Positions 43,201-49,608 of a stretch of DNA of 52,211 nucleotides are shown here, one piece after another. Below the pieces are notes generated by a model. The model had not been told where the DNA came from and ran no database searches. It saw only the letters and a program-made list of their open reading frames with translations. The first letter of the stretch is position 1. Each line of letters begins with the position of its first letter. This DNA comes from Calditrichaceae bacterium. Its GTDB lineage: Bacteria > Calditrichota > Calditrichia > RBG-13-44-9 > J075. The position numbers and the translations under genes were made by a program. The stretch lies in contig JABWBP010000035.1 in NCBI GenBank assembly GCA_013360445.1, forward strand, positions 1-52,211, written 5' to 3'.

Positions 43201-44123
43201 ACGACGCCGCGGCTGTTCCTGAAAAACTGCCTTTGCTGGTGGAGGCCGCCCGGGCAGCCGATTCCACGCTCAACGCGAGCGCCCAGCCGGATTTAACCCA
43301 ACGGCGCGAACCCAAACCGGACGCCCAGGCCACCCGGCCGGAATACTACCAAAACCTGCGGGGCACCCTGCACCTTTCCATTCCCCGGGATACCTGGCTG
43401 GAAACCAAAGAGCTGAAGGTGGAAATTTCCGGCGAGCTGGATATCGTCAAAGAGGGCGAGTATTTCGAGATTTTCGGGCCGGTGCAGACGGTGCGGGGAT
43501 GGTATGACTTGTTGGGAAAACGCTTTGAAATCCGGGAAGGCGTGGTAACCTTTACCGGGGGAAAGGAGTTCAATCCCGAGGTTGCCGTCCGGGCCCGGCA
43601 TATTTTCCGGGACGCCGAGCGCGAGAAACGCACCCTGGAACTTCAGATTAGCGATAAAGCTTTCTCTCCCAAGCTGCAATTCACCCTGGATGACCAGCAG
43701 ATAGAAGAAGCCGATGCGCTTTCTTACCTGTTCTTCGGGCGGGGGGTGAATGAATTATCCTCCGGTCAAAAATCGGAAATGGCGGGGCAGGAAAAATACC
43801 TGGACGCCTCGGCCATGGCCGCCGGAATGGCGGTCACTCTCCTGGCCGGCCAGTTGACCCAGGGCCTGGAAAATTCCCTGAAAGTGGATTACCTGGAAAT
43901 AAAGGGGGAAGATAACTGGCAGTCAGGGCGCTTTGTGGTGGGAAAGTACCTCACGTCGGACGTATTCGTGAGCTATGAAAAGGGTTTCGGGCGGGCCTAT
44001 TCCGACCAATCCGGCCCGGATTTGGTAACCCTGGAATACAATATCACCAAATTCCTGTATCTCCAACTATCACAAGCGCAAGAGAACAGCGGGTTTGAAG
44101 TGATTTTTAAGTTCGAGAAATGA
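40236..44123 (+). CDS. tamB: TamB-like translocation/assembly protein
   Basis: A 1295-aa protein with an N-terminal membrane anchor (KYLLCLAGGLLAAFILLAAF) and an AsmA-like beginning (FKSWLRDMAVSRANLALAG). A very long run of beta-strand-rich repeats follows, forming the groove that bridges the periplasm. The C-terminal TamB (DUF490) domain shows FEIREGVVTFTGGKEFNPEV, LQISDKAFSPKLQFTLDD and LSYLFFGRGVNELSS, then YLEIKGEDNWQSG and a strand-ending FKFEK. ATG 40236 starts three bases past the Omp85 stop codon; a TTG at 40230 overlaps it. Translation is evidently coupled. TamA-TamB pairs assemble outer-membrane proteins or transport phospholipid. Confidence 0.9.
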   Translation: MRKWLKYLLCLAGGLLAAFILLAAFTRTPFFKSWLRDMAVSRANLALAGEVRIDRIGGNLLNHLEISGVLLTAKEDTVLYLPRLALRFRPASLLRKEIWIDSLALDSLFLKLRQYPDSSWNVAKLLPPDSGAVADTAQPPAPFDWKITVNDFRLKNAGLRVIPLDSAAIIPSRVENIHADLEFAYSEEAQKLHLREFRFHARNPDFRLAELSFRAGRTAQEITFKDLTLRTGSNRLDASGRVDPSGERLSGVNLAAAPLQFSEFQFLLPEIRLAAAPSLSLEAAYRDDSLHIDLALRDREQAALLKGFIAGLEGEPRYRLNCEFRGLDLAGWVKEPALNYVLNGSIQLNGEGVRPETARATVQAELQNCRFESWPVAQLRLAAEYSAGNARGKASIHSEAGSAEMDARVDDIRGQQRFQINASASRLNLAKLLHEDSLETDLHLALAAEGAGFDPQTLDGSLRLEVDSSYVIGQPLHRAFASLRMDRGDYHLDTLEARLPAAALHASGYLNLPDSLVNLDYYLEAGDLSALRRFIPADTLKLQGFLQGQVRGRPDSLATESTFQFREAAYNDFGIDSLSGALSALLQKENLRGELSLRAGNAGMPGLRANKIDLRADFANDSLNIFTDIFQHDSLGAQITARAARDSFRTRVYLPQIDLNLNNWHWNGGNDSTWIDIDSTGIEIHRFLLAHREQYLRAEGRISFAGAEAFEVDIHGLEYARFLPLAGVNWPLGGRLNFGLNITGDASAPAINGRLSITNGSLFDLPYEKFHGEFAYREERLSWESGLLLSPGRELLFTGRLPASLSFAGESAGLDWNKPMFMELKTDQFDLAGLRFYKDNRPESQLRGFLACDLELENTLTDPAAGGFVEFHDLSLNLPRWGINYPEARLKLEVGPEKLSISDFQLKGKSGSLSLSGGVEFDSSIVKGNLKQVDIKLAAKNFLAAQSRDYEITLNGDAELSGDLDRLRYRGEISIPRARFYLPAFMKNYDAAAVPEKLPLLVEAARAADSTLNASAQPDLTQRREPKPDAQATRPEYYQNLRGTLHLSIPRDTWLETKELKVEISGELDIVKEGEYFEIFGPVQTVRGWYDLLGKRFEIREGVVTFTGGKEFNPEVAVRARHIFRDAEREKRTLELQISDKAFSPKLQFTLDDQQIEEADALSYLFFGRGVNELSSGQKSEMAGQEKYLDASAMAAGMAVTLLAGQLTQGLENSLKVDYLEIKGEDNWQSGRFVVGKYLTSDVFVSYEKGFGRAYSDQSGPDLVTLEYNITKFLYLQLSQAQENSGFEVIFKFEK

Positions 44124-44160
44124 ACTGAGCAACTTCAGGCGCTGCTATCTCTAATCCCCC

Positions 44161-44190
44161 TTGTCAAACAGGCCGTACGGTTCCTATATT
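44161..44190 (+). promoter_or_regulatory. Sigma70-like promoter before the DUF481 gene
   Basis: TTGTCA (44161-44166) is followed after 18 bases by TATATT (44185-44190). About 95 bases of leader remain before the start codon at 44289. Confidence 0.4.
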
Positions 44191-44288
44191 ATCGGCCTTA
44201 TCGGGCTCCCGCGCCGGATAACGGGATGATTAACCCCCGGCTGCAACGATTTGCCCGTTTTGGATCATTGAAACCGTAGAGGAACTTT

Positions 44289-45344
44289 TTGAACGACAAT
44301 CTGCGCCGCGGTGTCTCAACCTCTTTGTTGGGGCGGCTGATACTGCTGGCCCTGCTGCCCGCTTACTTTGTCCTTGCCGAAAAAACCGACCGGGTAATTT
44401 TGGAAAACGGGGACCACATCACCGGGGAAGTCAAGCGCCTGGAATACGGGAAATTGAGCTTCAAAACCGATGATATGGGCACTCTCAGCATCGAGTGGGA
44501 TAAGATCCAATCCGTAACCGCCCTGGTAAAAAACTTCCGGGTGGAATTGGAAGACGGTTTGCTGTTTTTCGGTACCCTGGATACCGACTCCGCCACCTCC
44601 AAACTATTGGTGGCTTACGACACCCTGATCGTACCTTTAAACCGGTTCGAGGTAGTACGGATTTCTCCCATAGAAGACACTTTCTGGGAGCGGGTCGATA
44701 TTTCCCTGGACCTGGGGTTCAGCTTCACCAAGGCCAGCGGGGTCGCCCAGCTTAGTTTCAACGGAAGTTTTCGCTATCTCACCTATTGGTACTCGCGGGA
44801 GCTTAGCGTCAGCTCCGTGCTAACCGACCAAAAAGACCAGGAGCGAACCCAACGCCATACCGTCAACTTCCGCCTCACCCGCTTTTTGGGCCAGCGCTGG
44901 ATTGCCAGCGCCCTTACGGAAGCACAACAAAATAGCGAATTGGGCTTAGAGCTGCGCCTGTCGCTTGGCGGGGGGGTAGGAAAGAACTTCATCCAAACCA
45001 ACGACGCCCTCTTCCAGGCAGGCGCGGGGGCGCTGGTAAACCGGGAATGGGCCTCGAATTCCGAATCTGAAACTTACAACCTGGAAAGCCTGGCGGGCCT
45101 GCGCCTGGAAAAGTTCCGCTATGACAGCCCGCAATTAAACCTGACCACCACGCTCAATATCTTTCCCAGCCTGTCCGATCTCGGCCGGGTGCGCCTGGAA
45201 TTCGATACTCAATTGAAGTGGGAGATTTTTAAAGATTTTTTTTGGAGTTTAACCCTCTACGATAGTTATGACAACAAACCGCCCAACCAGGAGGCGGCCC
45301 TGAATGACTGGGGCACGACCGTGTCGTTGGGGTGGACGTATTGA
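44289..45344 (+). CDS. DUF481 (YdiY-like) outer-membrane protein
   Basis: A 351-aa exported protein with a signal peptide (GRLILLALLPAYFVLA). Residues about 33-75 (DRVILENGDHITGEVKRLE, KLSFKTDDMGTLSIEWDKIQ) are the small beta domain that usually opens DUF481/YdiY proteins; residues about 140-351 form a barrel of alternating strands ending in WTY. Function unknown in the family (salt-inducible in some enterobacteria). Start is TTG 44289, following AGAGGA (44277-44282); no ATG is better placed. Probably its own transcript, 165 bases after tamB. Confidence 0.85.
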   Translation: MNDNLRRGVSTSLLGRLILLALLPAYFVLAEKTDRVILENGDHITGEVKRLEYGKLSFKTDDMGTLSIEWDKIQSVTALVKNFRVELEDGLLFFGTLDTDSATSKLLVAYDTLIVPLNRFEVVRISPIEDTFWERVDISLDLGFSFTKASGVAQLSFNGSFRYLTYWYSRELSVSSVLTDQKDQERTQRHTVNFRLTRFLGQRWIASALTEAQQNSELGLELRLSLGGGVGKNFIQTNDALFQAGAGALVNREWASNSESETYNLESLAGLRLEKFRYDSPQLNLTTTLNIFPSLSDLGRVRLEFDTQLKWEIFKDFFWSLTLYDSYDNKPPNQEAALNDWGTTVSLGWTY

Positions 45345-45359
45345 AAGTAAAAAGCATGC

Positions 45360-45430
45360 CCGTTCGGCTGAGCTCACGACGAAGCCTGAGCTTGGTTTAC
45401 CCTGAGCTTGTCGAAGGGTCGAAGGGTAAA
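45360..45430. repeat. GTCGAAG-type dispersed repeat, second copy
   Basis: Starts CCGTTCGGCTGA like 5780 and continues with GACGAAGCCTGAGCTTGG and CCTGAGCTTGTCGAAGG. Lies directly before the ATTAG element. Confidence 0.65.
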
Positions 45431-45441
45431 AAGGCAAAAGT

Positions 45442-45683
45442 GAAAAGTCATTAGTTTTGCGAATTTCCTGCCCACGAAATACGCGAAATGACGCGAAAAG
45501 GGGGGGATACTGAGTTTTCTCGAAAACTCATCCGGGAATTTCTCTCACAATTAGTCCAGACCCAATTGTGAGAGAAATTCCAACCAGTAATAAGGCAGTT
45601 ATCCAAAGCTTTTTGACAAAAACCATTTCGCGTTTTTTGTGTGTTTCGTGGGTAGATCAAAAACGCAAAACTAATGAAAAGTG
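45442..45683. mobile_element. 226-bp ATTAG-ended MITE-like element
   Basis: Ends ATTAGTTTTGCG (45450-45461) and CGCAAAACTAAT (45664-45675) are perfect inverted repeats. Flanks GAAAAGTC (45442-45449) and GAAAAGTG (45676-45683) are a 7-of-8 direct repeat, though in GAAAAGTG-rich surroundings. Inner arms CCCACGAAATACGCGAAAT and CATTTCGCG, CGTGGG mirror each other. The centre holds a perfect 18-bp hairpin (45535-45552 with 45564-45581) on an 11-base loop, plus GAGTTTTC-TC-GAAAACTC. No coding capacity. Confidence 0.65.
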
Positions 45684-45734
45684 AAAAGACTTAATTCTGC
45701 TGTGCGCCTTTTTCTTGGCCGAGGAGACAAGGGT

Positions 45735-46583
45735 ATGGTTAAAAAGACCGGGCGGTATTTACGGATCGGGATGATGGCGGGCATGGCGCTGCTGGCCTGT
45801 ACCCCGGTGAAAAACTTTGTCGATCCGCAAGGGCCGTTGTACAGCGGAGAGTTTTCCCAGCCTGCCCCGGCATTGAAAGACCAAATCAAAGTGGTCTCTT
45901 TTAATATCAAGCTCGGGCAGAAAATCGAGCAGGCGACGCAGGAATTGCAGGAAAATGAGGGATTACGGGATGCAGACATCATTTTACTTCAGGAAATGAA
46001 CGCCGAAGCCGTGGAATTCCTGGCCCGCCGCCTGAAGTATAATTTCATTTATTATCCCGCTTCCATTCATACCAAACATGATAAAGATTATGGGAATGCC
46101 ATTTTCTCCCGCTGGCCGATCAAAGATCCCCAAAAAATCATCCTTCCTCACGAGCATCCTTTCCGGAAATTGAAAAGAATCGCCGCCGTGGCGACCATCT
46201 CGGTCGGCCAATATGAAATCCTCACCTATTGCGTGCACACGGAAATGTTCTGGTTGAATAATCCGAAAAGGCTTGAGCAGGCGGAGGCGATTATCGCGAG
46301 CGTGCCGCCGGGGGTCAAATACGTCATCGTGGGGGGAGATTTCAATACCGAATTGCCGCGCCTGGTGGAAGAGACCGAGAGCGTGTTCGATAAAGCCGGG
46401 TTCACCCGGGTATCCGGCGGAATCGGATTTACCTCCCAGGCCGATCCCTTGGGATTGATCCAGTTCGAGCTTGATCACATCTTTGTTAAAGGCCTGACCC
46501 TGGTCGAAAGCGGGAAATTGAAAAATACCCGCGCCAGCGACCATTTGCCCATCTGGGCGGTGGTGAAGTTTACCGGGAGTTGA
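45735..46583 (+). CDS. Endonuclease/exonuclease/phosphatase (EEP) family lipoprotein
   Basis: A 282-aa lipoprotein: GMALLAC gives a lipobox with Cys22. The DNase I-like EEP fold is complete: N57 in VVSFNIK, E87 in LLQEM, the catalytic His168 in CVHTE, D202 and N204 in GGDFNT, D247-H248, and D269-H270 in ASDHLPI. Members cleave phosphodiesters of nucleic acids, phosphoinositides or sphingomyelin; a membrane-anchored, exported form could act on lipid or extracellular DNA. ATG 45735 is eight bases after GAGGAG; the frame opens at 45681 but those residues spoil the signal peptide. Confidence 0.9.
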   Translation: MVKKTGRYLRIGMMAGMALLACTPVKNFVDPQGPLYSGEFSQPAPALKDQIKVVSFNIKLGQKIEQATQELQENEGLRDADIILLQEMNAEAVEFLARRLKYNFIYYPASIHTKHDKDYGNAIFSRWPIKDPQKIILPHEHPFRKLKRIAAVATISVGQYEILTYCVHTEMFWLNNPKRLEQAEAIIASVPPGVKYVIVGGDFNTELPRLVEETESVFDKAGFTRVSGGIGFTSQADPLGLIQFELDHIFVKGLTLVESGKLKNTRASDHLPIWAVVKFTGS

Positions 46584-46622
46584 CGATGGGCGAGGGCGGG
46601 GCACCGAAACTTCTGCATTACT

Positions 46623-46666
46623 CGTTACCCGGCTCTGCCGGGTAACGCAACGGTGGAGGCTCTACC
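46623..46666. repeat. Double palindrome of GTTACCCGGC type
   Basis: CGTTACCCGGC-TCT-GCCGGGTAACG (46623-46647, 11-bp stem) is followed by GGAGG-CTCTA-CCTCC (46654-46668). A widely dispersed repeat type in bacteria; no T-run. Confidence 0.6.
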
Positions 46667-46770
46667 TCCGGTTATACTGCGCGAGGCCATATCTTTAGGG
46701 AGCCAGAAAAAAATAATGTACCCAACTGAGCGCACAGAGTTATTGAAACAAATTAGCGTTCAGTGGTACA

Positions 46771-46791
46771 ATAAAAAGGGCGAAAGCCCTT
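46771..46791 (-). terminator. Terminator of the minus-strand barrel gene
   Basis: On the minus strand AAGGGC-TTTC-GCCCTT is followed by TTTATT, 24 bases after the stop codon of the BamA-like gene at 46815. The preceding gap (46667-46770) holds nothing recognisable. Confidence 0.65.
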
Positions 46792-46814
46792 AGCTATTTC
46801 TCTGCTGCCGAATT

Positions 46815-47942
46815 TCAAAACGACTCCTCCACCCCGAAATAGACCCCGCTGGTATTGCGGCCAAAGCCGAAATCCGCCCGGAGATTCACCTTTTCCGCCT
46901 GGTTGAACAGAAACCGCAATCCGAACCCCCAGGAAAATTTGGCGGATACCATGCGGAAGTCCTGCATCTCGGTTTCCACATCGCCCAGCCCGGCAAAGGC
47001 CACAAACCCAAAGCGCCGCCAAAGATGCCGGCGATATTCCGCCTGACCGGCCAGGTAATTTTTATCGCGATAGCGCCCCTGGTAATAGCCGCGCATGATC
47101 CGCGGCCCGCCCAGTGCGGAAAGCTCATAAAAAGGCGGATTTCCCCGTACCAGACTGACAAACACTTGTAATGCGAGCACATTTTCTTTCTGGATGGCCT
47201 GATAGTAGCGCAGGTCTATTTCAAACCGGTTGAAATTGAAACTGCCCCCGAAAGCCTTCTGATAGAAAATGATTTTTACCTGGTGATACATGCCCCTGCC
47301 GGGATAAAAGATGTGATCGCGGTTATCCCAGACCGAGATCAATCCCATCCCGGAACTGATGCCCCCTTCGCTGCCGGTTGTCTGGCCGTCGAGCAAATAG
47401 GGATTGTTTTTTTTGTCTTCAATCGTGCTGTTTAAATAATCATAAACCCACCCGGCTTTGGTGCGCCCCAGGAATTTAAGCAGCGGCGGCGCTTGCAGGT
47501 TCAATTCAATCCCCCACCCGCTGGAAATGTAATCTTCGTCCTCAATATCCGGCGTAGCGTTGCCGACTCCCCAGAACTTATCCACATAATATCCATAGTC
47601 GAGATTGGCGGAAAGGAACAAATTGTTGCGGGCCAGATACACTTGCGGCGCGAGGCTTATTTTATACTGGCTTTTGGTGGAGTAGTAGCCGGAAAGGGTT
47701 ACTTTGGAGGGGCGCAGCAGCAGGTATTCGGAAGTGTAAAAGGTAATGATCCCGCCCACCCCGAAAGCCAATTCCGTTTCCGGGGTATAGTACACGTACG
47801 GATACGCATTGATTCGGGTCTTGCGGGTTTTCAGAATTTCCTGCTTCAGCAGGGCCTGTGATGAATCCGGTTTATCCTGGGCGGATATGGTCAGGATTCC
47901 CAATAGCAGGATGAACCAGGAAATTTTTGAGACAGGTTTCAT
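46815..47942 (-). CDS. BamA-like outer-membrane barrel without POTRA domains
   Basis: A 375-aa barrel of the BamA/TamA surface-antigen type. After a signal peptide (MKPVSKISWFILLLGILTISAQ) comes a 35-residue linker, then the barrel starts at once (INAYPYVYYTPETELAFGVGG), so all POTRA domains are missing. The Omp85 lid motif is recognisable as GGPRIMRGYYQGRYRDKNY, and the sequence ends in Phe (GVEESF). Free-standing barrels of this kind are common in FCB genomes but their role is unknown; they are not expected to replace BamA. Start 47942 is chosen from the signal peptide; a longer frame begins at 47993, and neither has a strong ribosome binding site. Confidence 0.85.
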   Translation of the reverse strand: MKPVSKISWFILLLGILTISAQDKPDSSQALLKQEILKTRKTRINAYPYVYYTPETELAFGVGGIITFYTSEYLLLRPSKVTLSGYYSTKSQYKISLAPQVYLARNNLFLSANLDYGYYVDKFWGVGNATPDIEDEDYISSGWGIELNLQAPPLLKFLGRTKAGWVYDYLNSTIEDKKNNPYLLDGQTTGSEGGISSGMGLISVWDNRDHIFYPGRGMYHQVKIIFYQKAFGGSFNFNRFEIDLRYYQAIQKENVLALQVFVSLVRGNPPFYELSALGGPRIMRGYYQGRYRDKNYLAGQAEYRRHLWRRFGFVAFAGLGDVETEMQDFRMVSAKFSWGFGLRFLFNQAEKVNLRADFGFGRNTSGVYFGVEESF

Positions 47943-48038
47943 GTAAATCGCCGGGTAATTCAGTCTGTTTATCCTTAAATCTTGTAATATCACGTGACAT
48001 ATGAGAATTTCTGATGCTATGTGGTTTCCTTACCGCTC

Positions 48039-48164
48039 TTAACCTCACCCATTCCCTGCCTGAATGCGTGGCAGGCAGGCCACCCCAACCCTCCCCTTCC
48101 CTCTCCTACAGGAGAGGGAAGGGGAGGGTGGCGCGAAGCGCCGGGAGGGGTTGGGTGAGGTTAA
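48039..48164. repeat. Composite inverted repeat with 20-bp hairpin
   Basis: Outer arms TTAACCTCACCCA (48039-48051) and TGGGTGAGGTTAA (48152-48164) enclose a perfect 20-bp hairpin (48088-48107 with 48110-48129, two-base loop) made of CCCTCCCCTTCCC/GGGAAGGGGAGGG, plus CCTGCC/GGCAGG. This is the CCTCACCC-type repeat found dispersed in many genomes. Confidence 0.7.
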
Positions 48165-48222
48165 AGGGGCGCTGAAACCGCGCATTCCCCGAAAATTCTC
48201 AAAGGTTAGGTGATAGTACACC

Positions 48223-49584
48223 TTAAATCTGTATAGAAAATCCGAGCAGCATTTTTAACCGTGTAAAACTTATTTCGGAATCTTTCAGCAGTTCGGAAAT
48301 CCGGTTGGAAGCGTCCGCATCGGGAAAGGTAATGGTGCGTTCCAGGCGGTCGTTGCCAAAGGAATAACTCGCCCCTAAGGTAAATTCCGAACGTCCCAGC
48401 GTAAAGGCCGCCCCGGCAGAGAGGTGGTAAATATCCCAGAAAGAAACCGCCAGGTTGGTTTGGGTGCCGGGGACGGCCGCGGATTTATCCGTTACAAAAC
48501 TGGCATAGCCGGAAAGCTTCTCTTTGAAAAATATTTCCAGACCCACCCCATAATTGACGATGCTCTGAAGTTCGTGATCTACTATATTACTCGCCGTTTC
48601 CCCACTGCTCTGGATAGTGAAATCTTCGGTCTCCAGCACCTCGAATTGTTTGACCGCGTCAAACCACTCCATGCTGAAATGAACCCGGTGTTTGCCGATA
48701 CCCCAGGAAAAACCGCCCCCCACCGACCAGGGAGAACGATACTGCGCGGAAACGTCTTGCTGATAATTGGCGGCGAATACCGGATTGCTCAGGGTGTCGC
48801 TCTTCACGCCGGAAACCGCGACGTCCACCAGGGAGGAGCCGCTGCCGGTAATATGCACTCCCGGCGTGGTCACGGTAATGCCAAAGGTAAACGGGTCTAA
48901 CTTCATCCCGAAACCCGCTTTCCACACCAGGTCGAAACTCTGGTAGTCAAACTTCCGGAGAATGATGGAGGTGGCAACGTCGCCATCCGGATTGATGGAC
49001 TGGGCAAGCACCTGGTTGCGGGTATTCTGGCTGCGGACAGAAAGGAACTGGCTGACGCCGATAGCCATTTTAGAGCTGAGGGGATAAGACCAGGTTAAAC
49101 CGCCCCAGTCATCGGATAATTTCTGATCGGAAGTTAACTCCCCGGCTAAGCGTTCCTGACCGTTCAATACCTCCTGCACGGTTCCCTGCTGCCCGTCGAT
49201 GCCGAAATTCATGCGCTGGCGGGTCAGAATCGAATAGGAAAGTTTATGCTTCTTCAGCCATTTGAAGGTAAACGATCCGGCAAATAGACTGGGCGCCGCC
49301 TCTATGTTGGATGATGTCAAATCCAGATTACTTTCGCTCACGTCTTTTAGCGTCAAGGCGTCGTATTGATAGACTTTTCCGCTGAGGAGAATTTCCGGGC
49401 TGGAAAACAGGCCCAGCGCCGCCGGGTTATAAAAAGTGGCTGCCATGTCGGAAACGCTGCCGATCACCGCCCCGCCCAGGAGCAGGGAGCGCGTTCCGTA
49501 CTGGATATTCCAGTAATGGTTGTCCTGGGCATGGCTTTCGATCATAAAAAACAGCATGAAAATAACCAATAATCGCTTCTTCAT
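48223..49584 (-). CDS. FadL/OmpP1-like outer-membrane protein
   Basis: A 453-aa barrel. Signal peptide MKKRLLVIFMLFFMIESHAQ, then the family's N-terminal plug-like segment YGTRSLLLGGAVIGSVSDMAATFYNPAALGLF (about 30-60), matching FadL/PorV-related proteins that carry hydrophobic compounds across the outer membrane. Long alternating strands follow and the protein ends with a hydrophobic strand (LLGFSIQI). AAAGGA lies eight bases before ATG 49584. Last gene of a three-gene operon with MscS and a small barrel. Substrate unknown. Confidence 0.83.
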   Translation of the reverse strand: MKKRLLVIFMLFFMIESHAQDNHYWNIQYGTRSLLLGGAVIGSVSDMAATFYNPAALGLFSSPEILLSGKVYQYDALTLKDVSESNLDLTSSNIEAAPSLFAGSFTFKWLKKHKLSYSILTRQRMNFGIDGQQGTVQEVLNGQERLAGELTSDQKLSDDWGGLTWSYPLSSKMAIGVSQFLSVRSQNTRNQVLAQSINPDGDVATSIILRKFDYQSFDLVWKAGFGMKLDPFTFGITVTTPGVHITGSGSSLVDVAVSGVKSDTLSNPVFAANYQQDVSAQYRSPWSVGGGFSWGIGKHRVHFSMEWFDAVKQFEVLETEDFTIQSSGETASNIVDHELQSIVNYGVGLEIFFKEKLSGYASFVTDKSAAVPGTQTNLAVSFWDIYHLSAGAAFTLGRSEFTLGASYSFGNDRLERTITFPDADASNRISELLKDSEISFTRLKMLLGFSIQI

Positions 49585-49608
49585 AATGCCATCCTTTCTC
49601 AAGTATGA

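Noticed and set aside
48039-48164. Target-site duplication around the TTAACC repeat
   Set aside because: Flanks TACCGCTC and AGGGGCGC differ; only the inverted structure is supported.
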